A stretch of 64,000 bases of DNA, taken from positions 620,001-684,000 of the forward strand of contig OZ037907.1 of NCBI GenBank assembly GCA_964035575.1, read 5' to 3'. The translations under genes were made by a program, and so were the position numbers. Numbering within the stretch: position 1 is the stretch's first letter; each line of letters opens with the position of its first letter. Of the stretch, positions 10,300-20,226 are shown one piece after another. The notes under the pieces are model-generated. The model was not told the origin of the DNA, ran no database searches, and saw nothing but the letters and a program-made list of their open reading frames with translations. The stretch comes from Rhynchopus sp. YZ270_cl-10. Taxonomy: Eukaryota > Euglenozoa > Diplonemea > Diplonemida > Diplonemidae.

Positions 10300-10674
10300 T
10301 GTGACACACTCTTACACACTCTCAAAAGAAGAGAGAAAAAAAAAAAAAAAGGTGTGGAATAAAGAAGAATTCTCTGTGCAATCGTTTGAGAGAGAGACAA
10401 AAAAAGGGGGGAAATAAATTCCTTTGTGTAAATATGTCTGGAAGGGGGAGGTGGTGAAGGAGGGAAGTGAGGAAATTGCAGAGAGAAAGAGAGAGAGAGA
10501 GAGAAATGAATTTGAGGTCGGGGGGAAAATTCTAGCAAAAAAAGAAGAAAAAAAAAATGCTCCATCAGGAGCTGCCTACCAAAAACACACACAGCTTGAA
10601 GAAAAAAAAAAAAAGAGAAAATTTTATAAGATCAAGTTTCCTCCCCATATCTCCCCCTTTTTTTTTGGAAGACA
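10300..10674. other. Intergenic spacer with purine tracts
   Basis: Upstream of the GT23 gene. It holds a GA-rich run near 10482-10503 (GAGAGAAAGAGAGAGAGA) and several A runs. No gene is seen. Confidence 0.45.
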
Positions 10675-13600
10675 TTAAAGCTCAAACGCATCGGCCTCCA
10701 CGACCGGGGGGAGCTCTGGTGCCTGGTAGCTTCTCGTCTGGAGGGGGCGCATGAGCGTTTCGCGTGTGAGTGTCTGTGTGTCCAAAGGGGTCGTGACGAT
10801 TCCCCTCTTCTCATCCTCGCGTGCCTGTCGGTAGTGCCCCTGCTGCGGGGATGTACGATGCCTCTGCCCTGACTTCGTCTGTTGTGGGGAAAGAAATTAG
10901 ATTCATGGAAAGAAGAAAAACAAAAAAATGACGATAGTCATAGAGAACGCGCGTATCATAGTGTTAAAAAGTGTTATGAAAAAAAAACCAAAAAAAAAAA
11001 ATATCCGTTTCGCTTGATCAGATCTCGACCGTTTGTTGCATTGCACGCTTCCACCAAAAAAAAATGATTTTCTCTTGTATTGCTTTGGCCTATATGGGGG
11101 TTGTGGGGGGGGGGGGAGAACATAGAGGCTGGTTTCATTGACATACCTCTCCAATGGTTTGGAGGTAGCCGATGTCCGAGTGCGCAAGGATCCCCACATC
11201 TGCCAGCCACAGATGGAGTGGTGTAATGACAGTGTATTCATTTGACGTCCGGCATGCCCAAAAGATGCCAACGATAGCGACAAAACCCACGAAGTACGTT
11301 ACCTTCCACGCCCTCTTGAGCGTTTTCTGTGTGAGACCAAACGGACCGATCTGCAGAAGAAGAAAAAAAAAATTATTGTCCCTCTTCTTTGATACCACAA
11401 AAGAGAGAAAAAAGACATAACAAAATACATCTCAAACAAAAGAACGTTGAAAAAAAAGGCCCTCTCTCATAATAAGGGCAAACAAACTTTTTTTATGCGT
11501 TCGCGTCCTGCCTGCCTAGGTTTTTTTGAGATTTTTGGGGAAAAAAGTTTTTTTGAAAAAAGTTTTTTTCAATTTTTTTGTGTCAGGGTGTTTCCTAATT
11601 TGCTTCCGCTTCCGGTCTTTGGAAAAAAATTGCCAGGGAAAAAGTTTGCGGAAAAATTAGGGACGTGTTTAAAGTGCTTATGTTTTGGTATTTTCCCGAA
11701 AAAAGTATGTTGGGTACCGTGCGCCTGCGGCGCTGTCTGTTCCTACCAGTTTCTACAGGCAAACACTTGGCCCCCTTTACGTTACGCTGACGGGTTTTGA
11801 CCACAAGCAAGAACTTGTCCATTTTGGCAAATTGACCCCACCACTGGCCGGACGGATTCCGAAAATGCAAATGCCGGTGTTTTCGGGCATTTTCATGTTT
11901 TCAGGATCAGGGAGAAAATCTGGGTTGTGGTATTTACCTACCCCCTTTACCTTACACTCATTTTGTCCAAAACCAAGAACTTGGCTATTTCGGCAAAGTG
12001 ACCCCACCACAGCGCGAACGGATTCCGGAAATGCCAATCGCAGTATGTTTTGGGGCTGCAAACCCACTTTTTTCCAGGGAAAAAAATTGCTTCCGGATGT
12101 CGGAATTTTGAAAAATTTCCAGAATTAGGAGACACCCTGGGCTGTGAGTTAACATTCTTCCCTCCCCTGCTCATCTCCCGACCCTGGGAAATTTCCGTCT
12201 GTGTATACTGTGTATACTGTGTATACTGTGTATACTGTGTATACTGTGTATACTGTGTATACTGTGTATACTGTGTATACTGTGTATACTGTGTATACTG
12301 TGTATACTGTGTATACTGTGTATACTGTGTATACTGTGTATACTGTGTATACTGTGTATACTGTGTATACTGTGTATACTGTGTATACTGTGTACTGTGT
12401 ATACTGTGAGGAAATTGATCAAAAACGAGAACTTGTCCATTTCAGCAAATTGACCCCACCACTGGACGGACGGATTCCGAAAATGCAAATGCCGGCGTTA
12501 AAAGCTTCACCAGCACCACTGTACTGTGGCCTGTGGCCTGGGTACTCATCCGGGGGAAAAAGTGCTCACCTGCTATTTTATACCGTAGTCGGAAAAATGT
12601 TGCAACGTAAAAATGTTGGAACGTAAAAATGTTGTAACGGAATAATGTTGTAACGCTGCGGATCGCGGGAAGTTGTAACTTTATTCCGTTACAACATTTT
12701 TATGACTGGGGTGAACTTTGTCTTAGGGATTTTTTTTGGAACAGTCGGCATAATCCCCAACCTCACACACCACACCCCAATTTCAAGCCGATAATTAGTG
12801 TTTCAGGTTTTTCGACGTCCTCCCCCACCCCTCACCCAAATAAAAAATCCTTGCTGGTAGCGCCGCAAGCGCAGTGGGGCTAGACGACAGCACATCTCGT
12901 GCTGTCGCAAATGAGGTCAGCGCTGCAAGCAGCACGCGAGCGGGAAAGGGGAAGTCTTTTTCCTTCGAGGAGCGGCGGCAGATCGGACAAGCCTGCCGGG
13001 ACAGGGCTGGCGACCTGAACAGGACGCTGGCTTACTGGAACGACCCCCGCGCAGACCCCCCACGACGCGTCCTGGTGAAAGGAACCCTGAGCCGCCTGTT
13101 CAAGAAGTTCAGGGAGGAGGAGGCACTGAAGCTGCGGAACTCCCTTAACGGAGTCGACATGCCTGCCCCGACGGAGCCGAATCGCGGCCGACCGAGCGTG
13201 CTGTCTCCCGAAGAGAGTGCAACGGTGATGCACTTGTTGCGCATAATCCGCGCCAGCGGTGGAACTGTCACATCCGTTGTGGGAAGTGCAACTGCGCGGG
13301 CACTTGTGAAGGAGTCGTCTACTCCTCAAAGGCTGGAGGACTCCTCCTCGCTCGGACCGGACTGGGCACGGCCCCCGCCCCCCGCCCTTTTTTCACCACC
13401 GTCAGAGGCACAAGATTTTTCTTTTCAAAAACCACCCCCGCACCAGCAAAAATCCCTAAGACAAAAATAAACCCCAAAAAAATGTTGTAACGGAATAATG
13501 TTGTAACGCTGGGCCATTTTTTCCAGCGTTACAACATTATTCCGTTACAACATTTTTCCGACTACGGTAATATAACTTTAGGTGGTTCCATTTTGGGAAA

Positions 13601-16600
13601 TATGAGAAAATAGTCAAAACCAGTGTCAACAGGAAAAAAAAAAGAGAAAAACCGACTCCGGAGGGTCAACTCCCGGGTTCAGCAAGCACATTTTGAAAAA
13701 AACTTTTTTTTGAAACAAACTTTTTTTTGCCTGCCTGCCTAGGTTTTTCTGGGTACCCTTAGGACGCGAACGCAAACGAAAAATTTGTTTGCCCTAACAA
13801 CATTTTGTGTGAAAAACCTCAGAACTTCCATCGGGGTGTGGGGTGGACCCCCCGAAACGCTGGTCTAACTCTTTCTACATGATCCATTTTAGGTTGGTAT
13901 TCTATTCCCCTCATTGGTCAGAGGAAAGGGGGTAATTGGGTGGAAATGAGACACAGAGTAGTTGTGCTAAAACGCATCTCAGCCGAGCTCATGCAAAGGG
14001 GTGTTTGAAAGTTTGTTTATTTTTGTTTTATTTTTTATTTTTGCCACTCTGTTTGTTTTGTATTGTATTTCACTGTAGTACTTTGTAAGATCGTCCAAAG
14101 AAGATGCAACCTGAGTAAGGTACAGAGAATGAATGGTAGCAATGACCCTACCGACTCTCTGAGTTCTAAACCCTAAAGTGTATCCTCTCCCCTTTGGCTA
14201 AGAGGAGGCACAAAAAGATTGACTTGAAATACAAATCCCTCTCGTGAACAGTGTACCTCAAAAGGGGGGTTTGAAAATGTTTTTTTTGTATGTTTTGAAA
14301 GTGCTTTGTGCTCTGTTTAATTGTGCTTGATAGTTTTGTAGACGTGGGGTTGGAGAGGAAGGGCGCGTTACTTTGTATGAGATTACGAGTGTACCTCAAA
14401 AGGGGGGGTGAAGCCTTGGCTTTTTTTAGATTACTTTTGGAAGGGGGGCTTTTTTTGCATACCGTATCTTGCGAGGGCCTCCACAAAAACCGCTGCATAG
14501 TTCGTCGTGTCATCCATGATCTTAATCGAAACCCTATTGATAGCCCTCGAGGGTCTCGTTTTATTAGCGTCACCCTTGTGGCTCGGAGAAGCATTGTGTT
14601 AAAATCACCCCCCTCCTCCTCTCCCCCCCTTATCTCTTGTAACGGTAGGTAGGGCGTAGAGTAGGGGAAAAAAAGAACAATCTTTGGTGTGATCACCAAA
14701 ACCGATTCTCCGTGGTTCTCCCGAAGGTGCTCCACAAATCTTAATATAACCCACAGCAGTTCTCCGTGGTTCTCCCGTGGGTTGTCTGTACCCCCCTGAA
14801 TCACACCAATCTTTGGAGTAGCTGAATGGGAGGCGCAAAAAAAGTGCGAATCATGGTGTGGCTGACGACCCCAAAATAGCAGAAAATAGCAGAAAGTAGC
14901 AGAAAGTAGCACAAAATAGCACCTTCAGCCGCGCCAAAAAATCCAGATGCCCAGAATAGCAGAAAATAGCACCCCCTTTCAGCCACACCAAATCAGCCCT
15001 CAAAAAATTTTTTTTTGGTGTGGGGTGAAAAAAGTTGTAGAGAAAACGCAAATCACTCCCCTTCAGCCACCAAAGTTGAGGTTTAACTCCGCGGGAAAAG
15101 GGGAAATTGAGTGGGTATTTATTATGGGAAAAAGGGGGGGTATAAATCGCTGTCTTTTATTTGGTGTTGCTACCATTGCCATTTGGCTGGCGAAGAGGGG
15201 GGGGTGAGGGGGGTGGGGGTGGGAGCGAGAGAAGACGGAGCTAGGGGGGAGGGGGTATGTGAGGCGCAGTTAGTGTGTAGCAAGAAAGAAGAAGGGTTGA
15301 CGAGGGTTTTGAGAGAGACATAAAAAAAAAAAAATACTCAAAAATGAATGAGAAAATAAGAAATAATATTATTGGTGTGATCACCCAAACGGATTCTCCG
15401 TGGTTCTCCCGAAGGTGCTCCACAAATCTTAATACAACCCAAAGCAGTTCTCCGTGGTTCCCCCGTGGGTCGTCCGTACCCCCCTGAATCACACCAATGT
15501 TTCAAAACAAAAAAAAAAAAACACAGTACCCTCCCGGGAGTAAGACAGCGTTGCCTTCATTGAGCAAAACCCCCTTTTTTGTTCGTTTTGCTCTCGTCGG
15601 CGCTAAAATAAGAGAAAAAAAAAAATGAAGAAAAACATTTCAACATTTTTTTTTTTTTTTTGCCCTTTTTTTCGGTGCTGTTTCCACAGCAAAGATAACA
15701 AAAAAAAGAAAAAAGGGTAAAAAAAAACAATATTAAGATGAGACTAAGCTCACAGTGCGTCATCAAAAAAACACACACACACAATTATTTTCCTACACGG
15801 GGCAACAAAAATCAAGGTTTTTCAGATTTCGAGAACAAAAAAACCCCCCCGGACACACTTGAGAGAAGAAAAAAAAAACGAGGCATACGTTTAAGACCCC
15901 ATTTAAAACAACTAATGATCTACTCCTATATAACTACATCTACAACTTACTCTTGGATGAGAAACAAAAGAAGAAAAAAAGCTTGTTGCGATGAATGCGT
16001 CGCTCTCTTACACACACATCCACAGAAAGAGCGGGGAAGATGAACACACACACACACACACACCCCTTTCGAGACAGCGTTGATAGGATATGCTGAAATA
16101 CGTATCCACTGTATTCTACCAGCACACTACGTTGAAGTAAATTACTTTACTTGTGGTTTTACACGTCATTTTTTTTTACTTGTGTTTAAGCTGTACGCTT
16201 ACGTTTTTATGTGTGTCACAAGTAAACTATTTTCACAAGTAAATTTACATGTAAAACCACGAGTAAAGTAATTTACTTCAACGTCGTGCACAGCTTCGAG
16301 GGGGGGGAGGAGGAGGGTGCTTTCATATTCGCTGAAGCGCGCTGCCAAAACAGTCTGTGTGTTTTCTGTAAAACATACGTGACGTTGGCCCGCGGCGAAT
16401 CAACCGGCCCTCAAATAAAAGATATGAGGCCCATTCTTGAGAGTGCGTTCTGTCATAGCGAAGGCTGTCTTAACGACAATCTACACTAAGACAGATTATC
16501 AAAAAAAATAAATCATTGTGTTGGTAGACTACTGCCGGGGAGGGCAGTATGATGTGAATCAAAAAAGTATGTCATATACTTTCTTTTCTAAACGAAAAGA

Positions 16601-17343
16601 AGGTAAAGAGGGTGCGAAAAATGTGCCCTACAAATTGAAACTTCAGTAGATTGGTTTCTAACGTTGACCCTGTTTCTGTTTGAATCAAAAAAGAAAAAAA
16701 AAAGTTGTCGTGGCAAGTTAGGATCGGGTTGTGCGTCAGGGATTGGCACATCTCCCTTTCAGTGCGGCTTATGGGTTTGACACTCTAAGCCTTGCACACG
16801 TGTTAGACTCCTTGGTCATACAAAATCAGACAGTGTATCTTGGTGTGAGACCTGAGCAGCCCTCAGTGTCATTTTTTCTCAGATCATGTCTTCTTATCAC
16901 CTGGGGTGGACCCGAAACCGTATTGTCTCTATTTTGAAGTTGACATCTGGTATGCCGTACTCCTGCTTCCTCATCGGTCAGATGTGAACGGGGGATCATT
17001 GGAGATACACACGGCTGTTAGAAGGATGCAAATCACACAACAAAATAATATATTTTTGTTAAAAAGACTGGGCTTTGTTTGTGCGCCCCAACCAGTTAAA
17101 ACAAACGAAACTCTGCAAATATAAGGTGTTCGTGGTTCTTGCATCTCCCAAACATCTCAGGAAAAGGGGTATTCGGGGGAAGAAGAAAAAAAGAAACAAA
17201 AAGAGTTCCGTTCATTTGACACCCATGCGCTGCCCTGTGGCCTTTTTTAGACAAATAATCTCGTTGCAACAACAAAAAAAATGCATACCTTGCGGGTAGG
17301 CGGGTTGAACGTTATTGGCATGTGTACCTACAACGCCTTCCCT
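10675..17343 (-). CDS. Tentative multi-exon gene for a single-pass membrane protein with very long introns (5' end missing)
   Basis: Five exon candidates keep one frame: 17343-17289, 16435-16379, 14581-14463, 11350-11147 and 10878-10675 (stop). Donors are GTATGC, GTATGT, GTATGC and GTATGT; the strongest acceptors are those of the first, fourth and fifth exons (pyrimidine-CAG), while the second and third use weaker AAG and GAG. Joined they give 212 residues. The last two exons are the best supported: they encode a membrane helix (VTYFVGFVAIVGIFWAC), then a short loop and a hydrophilic tail ending EADAFEL. Introns are about 0.85, 1.8, 3.1 and 0.27 kb. The two largest contain MITEs, a TA transposon and a 9-bp satellite, unusual next to the 0.1-0.5 kb introns elsewhere. 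The upstream exons may instead belong to another gene. I do not recognise the family. Confidence 0.4.
11703..12040 (+). repeat. Second full copy of the hairpin plus two ~80-bp units
   Basis: It parallels 735-1080 base for base over long stretches: GTACCGTGCGCCTGCGGCGC at 11714-11733, units at 11793-11876 and 11961-12040, joined by the same linker that contains TTTCAGGATCAGGGAGA. It lies in a long intron of the tentative gene above. Confidence 0.7.
12200..12409 (+). repeat. Tandem array of a 9-bp unit (TGTATACTG), about 23 copies
   Basis: The array is almost perfect, with one short irregular copy near its right end. Each unit contains the palindrome GTATAC. Open frames through it (repeating Tyr-Cys-Val or Ile-His-Ser) are products of the 9-bp period, not genes. 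The right end abuts another ~80-bp dispersed unit, so the array may have grown inside that repeat. Confidence 0.9.
12411..12496 (+). repeat. Single ~80-bp dispersed unit after the 9-bp satellite
   Basis: It matches the unit at 11793-11876 from GATCAAAAACGAGAACTTG through TTGACCCCACCAC to GGATTCCGAAAATGCAAATG. Confidence 0.65.
12581..13570 (+). mobile_element. TA-flanked DNA transposon (~1 kb) with a partial transposase-like gene
   Basis: Starts TACCGTAGTCGGAAAAATG and ends with the exact reverse complement. The outermost TA on each side fits a TA target duplication, leaving CCGTAGTCGG termini. Copies of AAAATGTTGTAACG are repeated in direct and inverted order just inside both ends (12596-12703 and 13480-13557), forming strong hairpins typical of transposase-binding subterminal repeats. 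The element encodes one open frame (12874-13470). The ends suit the Tc1/mariner/IS630 class. At this size it lacks a full DDE transposase and is probably non-autonomous. Confidence 0.8.
12874..13470 (+). CDS. Transposon-borne protein resembling a transposase DNA-binding N-terminus
   Basis: A 198-codon frame lies wholly inside the TA-flanked transposon. Residues ~28-85 are basic (FSFEERRQIGQACRDRAGD, then TLSRLFKKFREEEALKLR). They are followed by NRGRPSVLSPEESATVM, the pattern 'GRP..L..EE' that commonly links two helix-turn-helix segments in transposases of the Tc1/mariner and pogo class. The last 45 residues are Pro/Ser-rich and unlike a catalytic domain; no D, D, E/D spacing is present. It is therefore a truncated transposase or a binding-only protein. 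Codon use is GC-rich, unlike the surrounding intron. Family assignment rests on motif shape only. Confidence 0.5.
   Translation: MGLDDSTSRAVANEVSAASSTRAGKGKSFSFEERRQIGQACRDRAGDLNRTLAYWNDPRADPPRRVLVKGTLSRLFKKFREEEALKLRNSLNGVDMPAPTEPNRGRPSVLSPEESATVMHLLRIIRASGGTVTSVVGSATARALVKESSTPQRLEDSSSLGPDWARPPPPALFSPPSEAQDFSFQKPPPHQQKSLRQK
14685..14808. mobile_element. MITE, TGGTGTG family, 124 bp, variant interior
   Basis: Termini TGGTGTGATCACC and GAATCACACCA; flanking duplication ATCTT at 14680-14684 and 14809-14813. The inside repeats TTCTCCGTGGTTCTCCCG twice. A near-identical copy lies at 15373-15496. Confidence 0.75.
14854..14990. mobile_element. MITE, TGGTGTG family, double unit
   Basis: Termini TGGTGTGGCTGACG and CAGCCACACCA, flanked by AATCA on both sides (14849-14853 and 14991-14995). 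This is the clearest 5-bp target-site duplication of the family. The interior of AATAGCAG/AGTAGCAC blocks matches the copy at 2767-2887. Confidence 0.8.
15373..15496. mobile_element. MITE, TGGTGTG family, second copy of the variant type
   Basis: About 90% identical by eye to 14685-14808 and in the same orientation, 565 bp away. The flanks (ATTAT and ATGTT) match only in part, so the duplication has decayed or the copy arose by local duplication. Confidence 0.7.
16122..16289. mobile_element. Small inverted-repeat element (168 bp)
   Basis: The left arm (CGTTGAAGTAAATTACTTTA, then CTTGTGGTTTTACA) is mirrored at 16244-16289 with three or four mismatches; arms are about 40 bp around a T-rich loop. 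The size and shape fit a MITE. No clear target duplication was found and no second copy is visible in the window. Confidence 0.6.
16500..17288. other. Gene-free stretch with a GC-rich relic
   Basis: At 16720-17030 the DNA is GC-richer and holds two short plus-strand open frames (peptides containing YGFDTLSLAHVLDSL and CLYFEVDIWYAVLLL). They overlap in different frames and share no splice logic, which suggests a decayed gene or element. At 16628-16680 a piece of the 242-bp repeat (AACTTCAGTAGATTGGTTTC) is present. Confidence 0.35.
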
Positions 17344-18578
17344 CTGTGAAAAAAGGGGGGGAAATAGAAATTTAACATTCATTACACGATAAAACCCATG
17401 GGAGAGAGGTTGTGGTGAAACGCACACACCTCGACCTGTTTTGTAAGGCGTGGCTCTCTGCAGCGCGGTTCGTCCCCCCAGAACCGCAAAAGTGTGTTCA
17501 AAAATGCTTTTGTTTCTATTTCCTCCCTTCATTTCATGTGACAGGGGAAAAAAATAAGATGCGAATGTACTTCGCTGGACAAAAAAACGCATCTATAGAT
17601 AGAAGAAAACTTTTTAAAGGACGAATCATCTGCATCTGTCGTGCACACATCCCCTCATCTACATCCACATCCAAATCCACATACTCTTGCTAAAGGTGAG
17701 TCAGATCACCCTCAACCGTCTGAGTGAAATGGTCACCTCCCCCCCTTTAAACTCGAAACTGATGATGTAGACTGGTAGGTATAAAAAGAGCGGGGAAAAA
17801 AAAAAGAGGTTTTTCCCGTTAACCACTCTGCGTTATTTTCCCCCACAACCTTCCTCCAAACCCTTGTAGGGTCATAACCCAGGGTGGTAAGGTATTGAAA
17901 TCAATGTAAGGGGAGAGCTTTTTCATTGAGAAAAAAAAAAAGCGAAAGTTGAAAAAAAGTGAAAAAAAAGCAAACACCTCTGCGGAGGTGGGCAAGAAAA
18001 TAGACTGTATAAACTACTCAACCCAAGCATTGTGCTATGTATGAGGCTCGCTCTCTCTCCTACCCCCCTCGTGAATGCACCTGCTCATTCAAAAGAGCGG
18101 CAGCGGGAGGGGGAATAGGAGCTTTCCAATGAAATAGAAAAAAAAAAAGGTTTTTTGGTGCTCCGGGAGGGGTCGATATTGACAGGTCGTTGACCGACTT
18201 CCAAAAGCACCATTTTAAAAACACCGTTTTTTTTTAGAAATTTTATGGAATGAGAACGCCTCTGACACAATGGGCTGTATTATTTTCCTGTTCACAGAAG
18301 AAAAATGTCCCTGTTGGCTATCCAAAAACTGGATCAAAAGAGTACCCAACCCTTCTCTCTCTCCATATTTACCCAACCCCCTCATTGTTGATCGATTCTA
18401 GGGGATGCTTTTTTTTCCCTTCAAAAAATTCACAAACACACACACACAAAACCTTTGCAATTCGCCTTCGGGTGACTTCGTTGTAACGAAGTCACCCGAG
18501 GGGGGGAAGAACGTGTCTTCGGATAGGGGTGGTTGTCGAAACTACAAAACAAAAGGGAAGGAAAGAAGAAGAAACCGC
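17344..18578. other. Gene-free stretch with scattered repeat pieces
   Basis: Bases 17367-17432 (core CACGATAAAACCCATGGGAG) recur at 57381-57446. Near 17845-17880 a segment CAAACCCTTGTAGGG resembles one at 2170-2190. At 18455-18500 there is an inverted repeat, GGTGACTTCGTTG-TAACGAAGTCACC. No gene is supported; the 5' exon of the tentative gene ending at 10675 may be hidden here. Confidence 0.4.
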
Positions 18579-19316
18579 TCAACAGGCCTCCATTTCGCCC
18601 CCCGTCTCGCTCATCTCCCTTTCACTCTCTTTCTTCCGCTGCTGCTGTTCCCGCCACTGCGCGACGTGGGCGGCAATGCTTTCCTTCAACGCAGTGTTCT
18701 CTGCGATGTTCTCCAATGACGTCACCTCACGCGAGAGCGGACACTCCCCTCTTTCCTGCAGCGCCGCAACGAGACAGGAACGTTCAAAGGTGTGCATACC
18801 GGGACACCCACAGAAAACGGGGTCCCGCATCAACTGCAACGAGATGGGACAGACCATATGCGTGGGCTCGGCACAGCTGATGTCCTCCCCGAACCCGACG
18901 TTTAAGGCGGTAAGGTTCTTTCGTTCCTTTGGGGTGTCGTCTGCGTACGGCTCCCTTGGGTGATGTGTGGTCACGTTGTCGGCGTGGGGTGCACGGTAGG
19001 CCCTGCGCCCAAAGGTAGCACCACACCCCACACAACAGCACAACACCACAATAGCGATAACGGTAAGAATGATGTACACCACAGTAGGCAGCACAGTCTC
19101 GCAGCGTCCGCGCCCAGAACACTCCTCCCCACCACAGCACTGAGCGTCGCGTACACAAAACTGCGGAGAGGTGCAGCCATCCGACGACGGTGACAGCGAC
19201 TCCGGTGCAGGCGACGGAGGCAACGGTGATGGCGACGGTGTGGTGGTCCCACCCCCCAACTCCCCTTGCCCAGCGCTGGACACAACACATAACACCAGAA
19301 ACAAAAATGCGAGCAT
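18579..19316 (-). CDS. Type I membrane protein with a cytosolic U-box (putative E3 ubiquitin ligase)
   Basis: 245 residues from the ATG at 19316, chosen because it begins a signal peptide (MLAFLFLVLCVVSSAG); the open frame upstream is low-complexity. Order: signal peptide 1-18, Pro/Ser/Thr linker 20-46, cysteine-rich patch 48-72 (CTSPQFCVRDAQCC...CSGRGRC) that should be disulfide-bonded outside the cell or in the lumen, membrane helix 78-99, basic stop-transfer RR, then a cytosolic part ending in a U-box at about 150-222 (VCPISLQLMRDPVFCGCPG, TFERSCLVAAL, CPLSREV). U-boxes bind E2 enzymes and lack zinc ligands. The last 25 residues are a charged helix. A small ectodomain joined to a U-box through one helix is an unusual build, suggesting ubiquitylation at a membrane. 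The substrate is unknown. Confidence 0.85.
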   Translation of the reverse strand: MLAFLFLVLCVVSSAGQGELGGGTTTPSPSPLPPSPAPESLSPSSDGCTSPQFCVRDAQCCGGEECSGRGRCETVLPTVVYIILTVIAIVVLCCCVGCGATFGRRAYRAPHADNVTTHHPREPYADDTPKERKNLTALNVGFGEDISCAEPTHMVCPISLQLMRDPVFCGCPGMHTFERSCLVAALQERGECPLSREVTSLENIAENTALKESIAAHVAQWREQQQRKKESEREMSETGGEMEAC

Positions 19317-19506
19317 CTTGGGGGAGGGGGGGTAAATATACCTATGGAGAAGGGGTGGGATAGTGAAAAAGGGAGGACAAAACACTGTTAGATGAGTCTG
19401 TGGGGGGACATCCCTGGGGAAAAAATGAGAAAAAAAGCTATTATTTTTAACTGTGTAACTGAACTGACAAATTAGCATCGTTTTTTTTTTTTTTGTTCCC
19501 TAAACC

Positions 19507-20160
19507 CAGTGCTGACGCTAAGGCCGGCTGGCCGGTCATATAAAAATTTTTTTTTTGACTTTTTTTTTTTCGGCCGAGCCCGGGCGCGCTTCGCGCGCCC
19601 GGCCCCAACCCAGCTCAAGTTGGGGGCCTCCGGCGGAATGTGCGAATTCCTCTGCAGAGTTCGGCACTTCACTGATATTTGCACCAGGCACGCGTGGGAT
19701 CAGTTTACAATAAGAAACGGCGGTCATGGCACCCAAAGGTTCGTGGCGAAGCCACGGTACGCAACATTTCAAAAAATTGCGCTTAAAATTGCACATTTTT
19801 ACTGATATACTATGTCAAAGGGAAGGGTGCGTTGGCAAGCTTGCGCCGCAGGCGCACGGTACGCTACTTTTATTATTTCGCCATGCTGCCTGCTTCCTTT
19901 TCCTTCGGCATTTGACCAATTGAGTCGCGTTCTGGCTGTGACGGGGTCACTTTGTTCTGAGGCCATTTCTGGTCACTCTCAGAGGCTCGTGTGAGGTGCC
20001 AACTGGGGGGGACTTCCGACCATCCCCTACCCCACCCTGCCCACCCACCCAACACCGGTCATATATGACCGGTCATATATGACCGGCATATTTTCAGACT
20101 TTTTTTTTTCTTTTTTTTTTTGGTCATATATGACCGGCTTTTTCCTTAGCGTCAGCACTG
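19507..20160. mobile_element. hAT-type MITE (654 bp) with 8-bp target duplication
   Basis: Begins CAGTGCTGACGCTAAGG and ends CCTTAGCGTCAGCACTG. CCTAAACC stands on both sides (19499-19506 and 20161-20168). A CAGTG terminus plus an exact 8-bp duplication is diagnostic for the hAT superfamily. Subterminal copies of the palindrome GGTCATATATGACC lie at 20055-20093 and 20131-20147, with a partial copy at the left end. The interior has a GC hairpin (CCGGGCGCGC-TTC-GCGCGCCCGG at 19580-19602) and reversed pieces of the GCGCCTGCGGCGC motif near 19847-19866. No transposase is encoded. It lies 66 bp beyond the stop codon of the next gene, probably in its 3' UTR. Confidence 0.9.
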
Positions 20161-20226
20161 CCTAAACCTGGTTTCCTTCCATGAGCCCTTTTTTTTCCGA
20201 CCCAAAAAAAAAATCGCACAGAAACC

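Noticed and set aside
12050-12626. Open frames of 105-141 codons with Tyr-Cys-Val or Ile-His-Ser repeats
   Set aside because: Translation of the 9-bp satellite.
14166-14912. 248-codon minus-strand open frame taken as a single gene
   Set aside because: Most of it is MITE and low-complexity sequence; only the 14581-14463 part looks coding and is used as an exon candidate.
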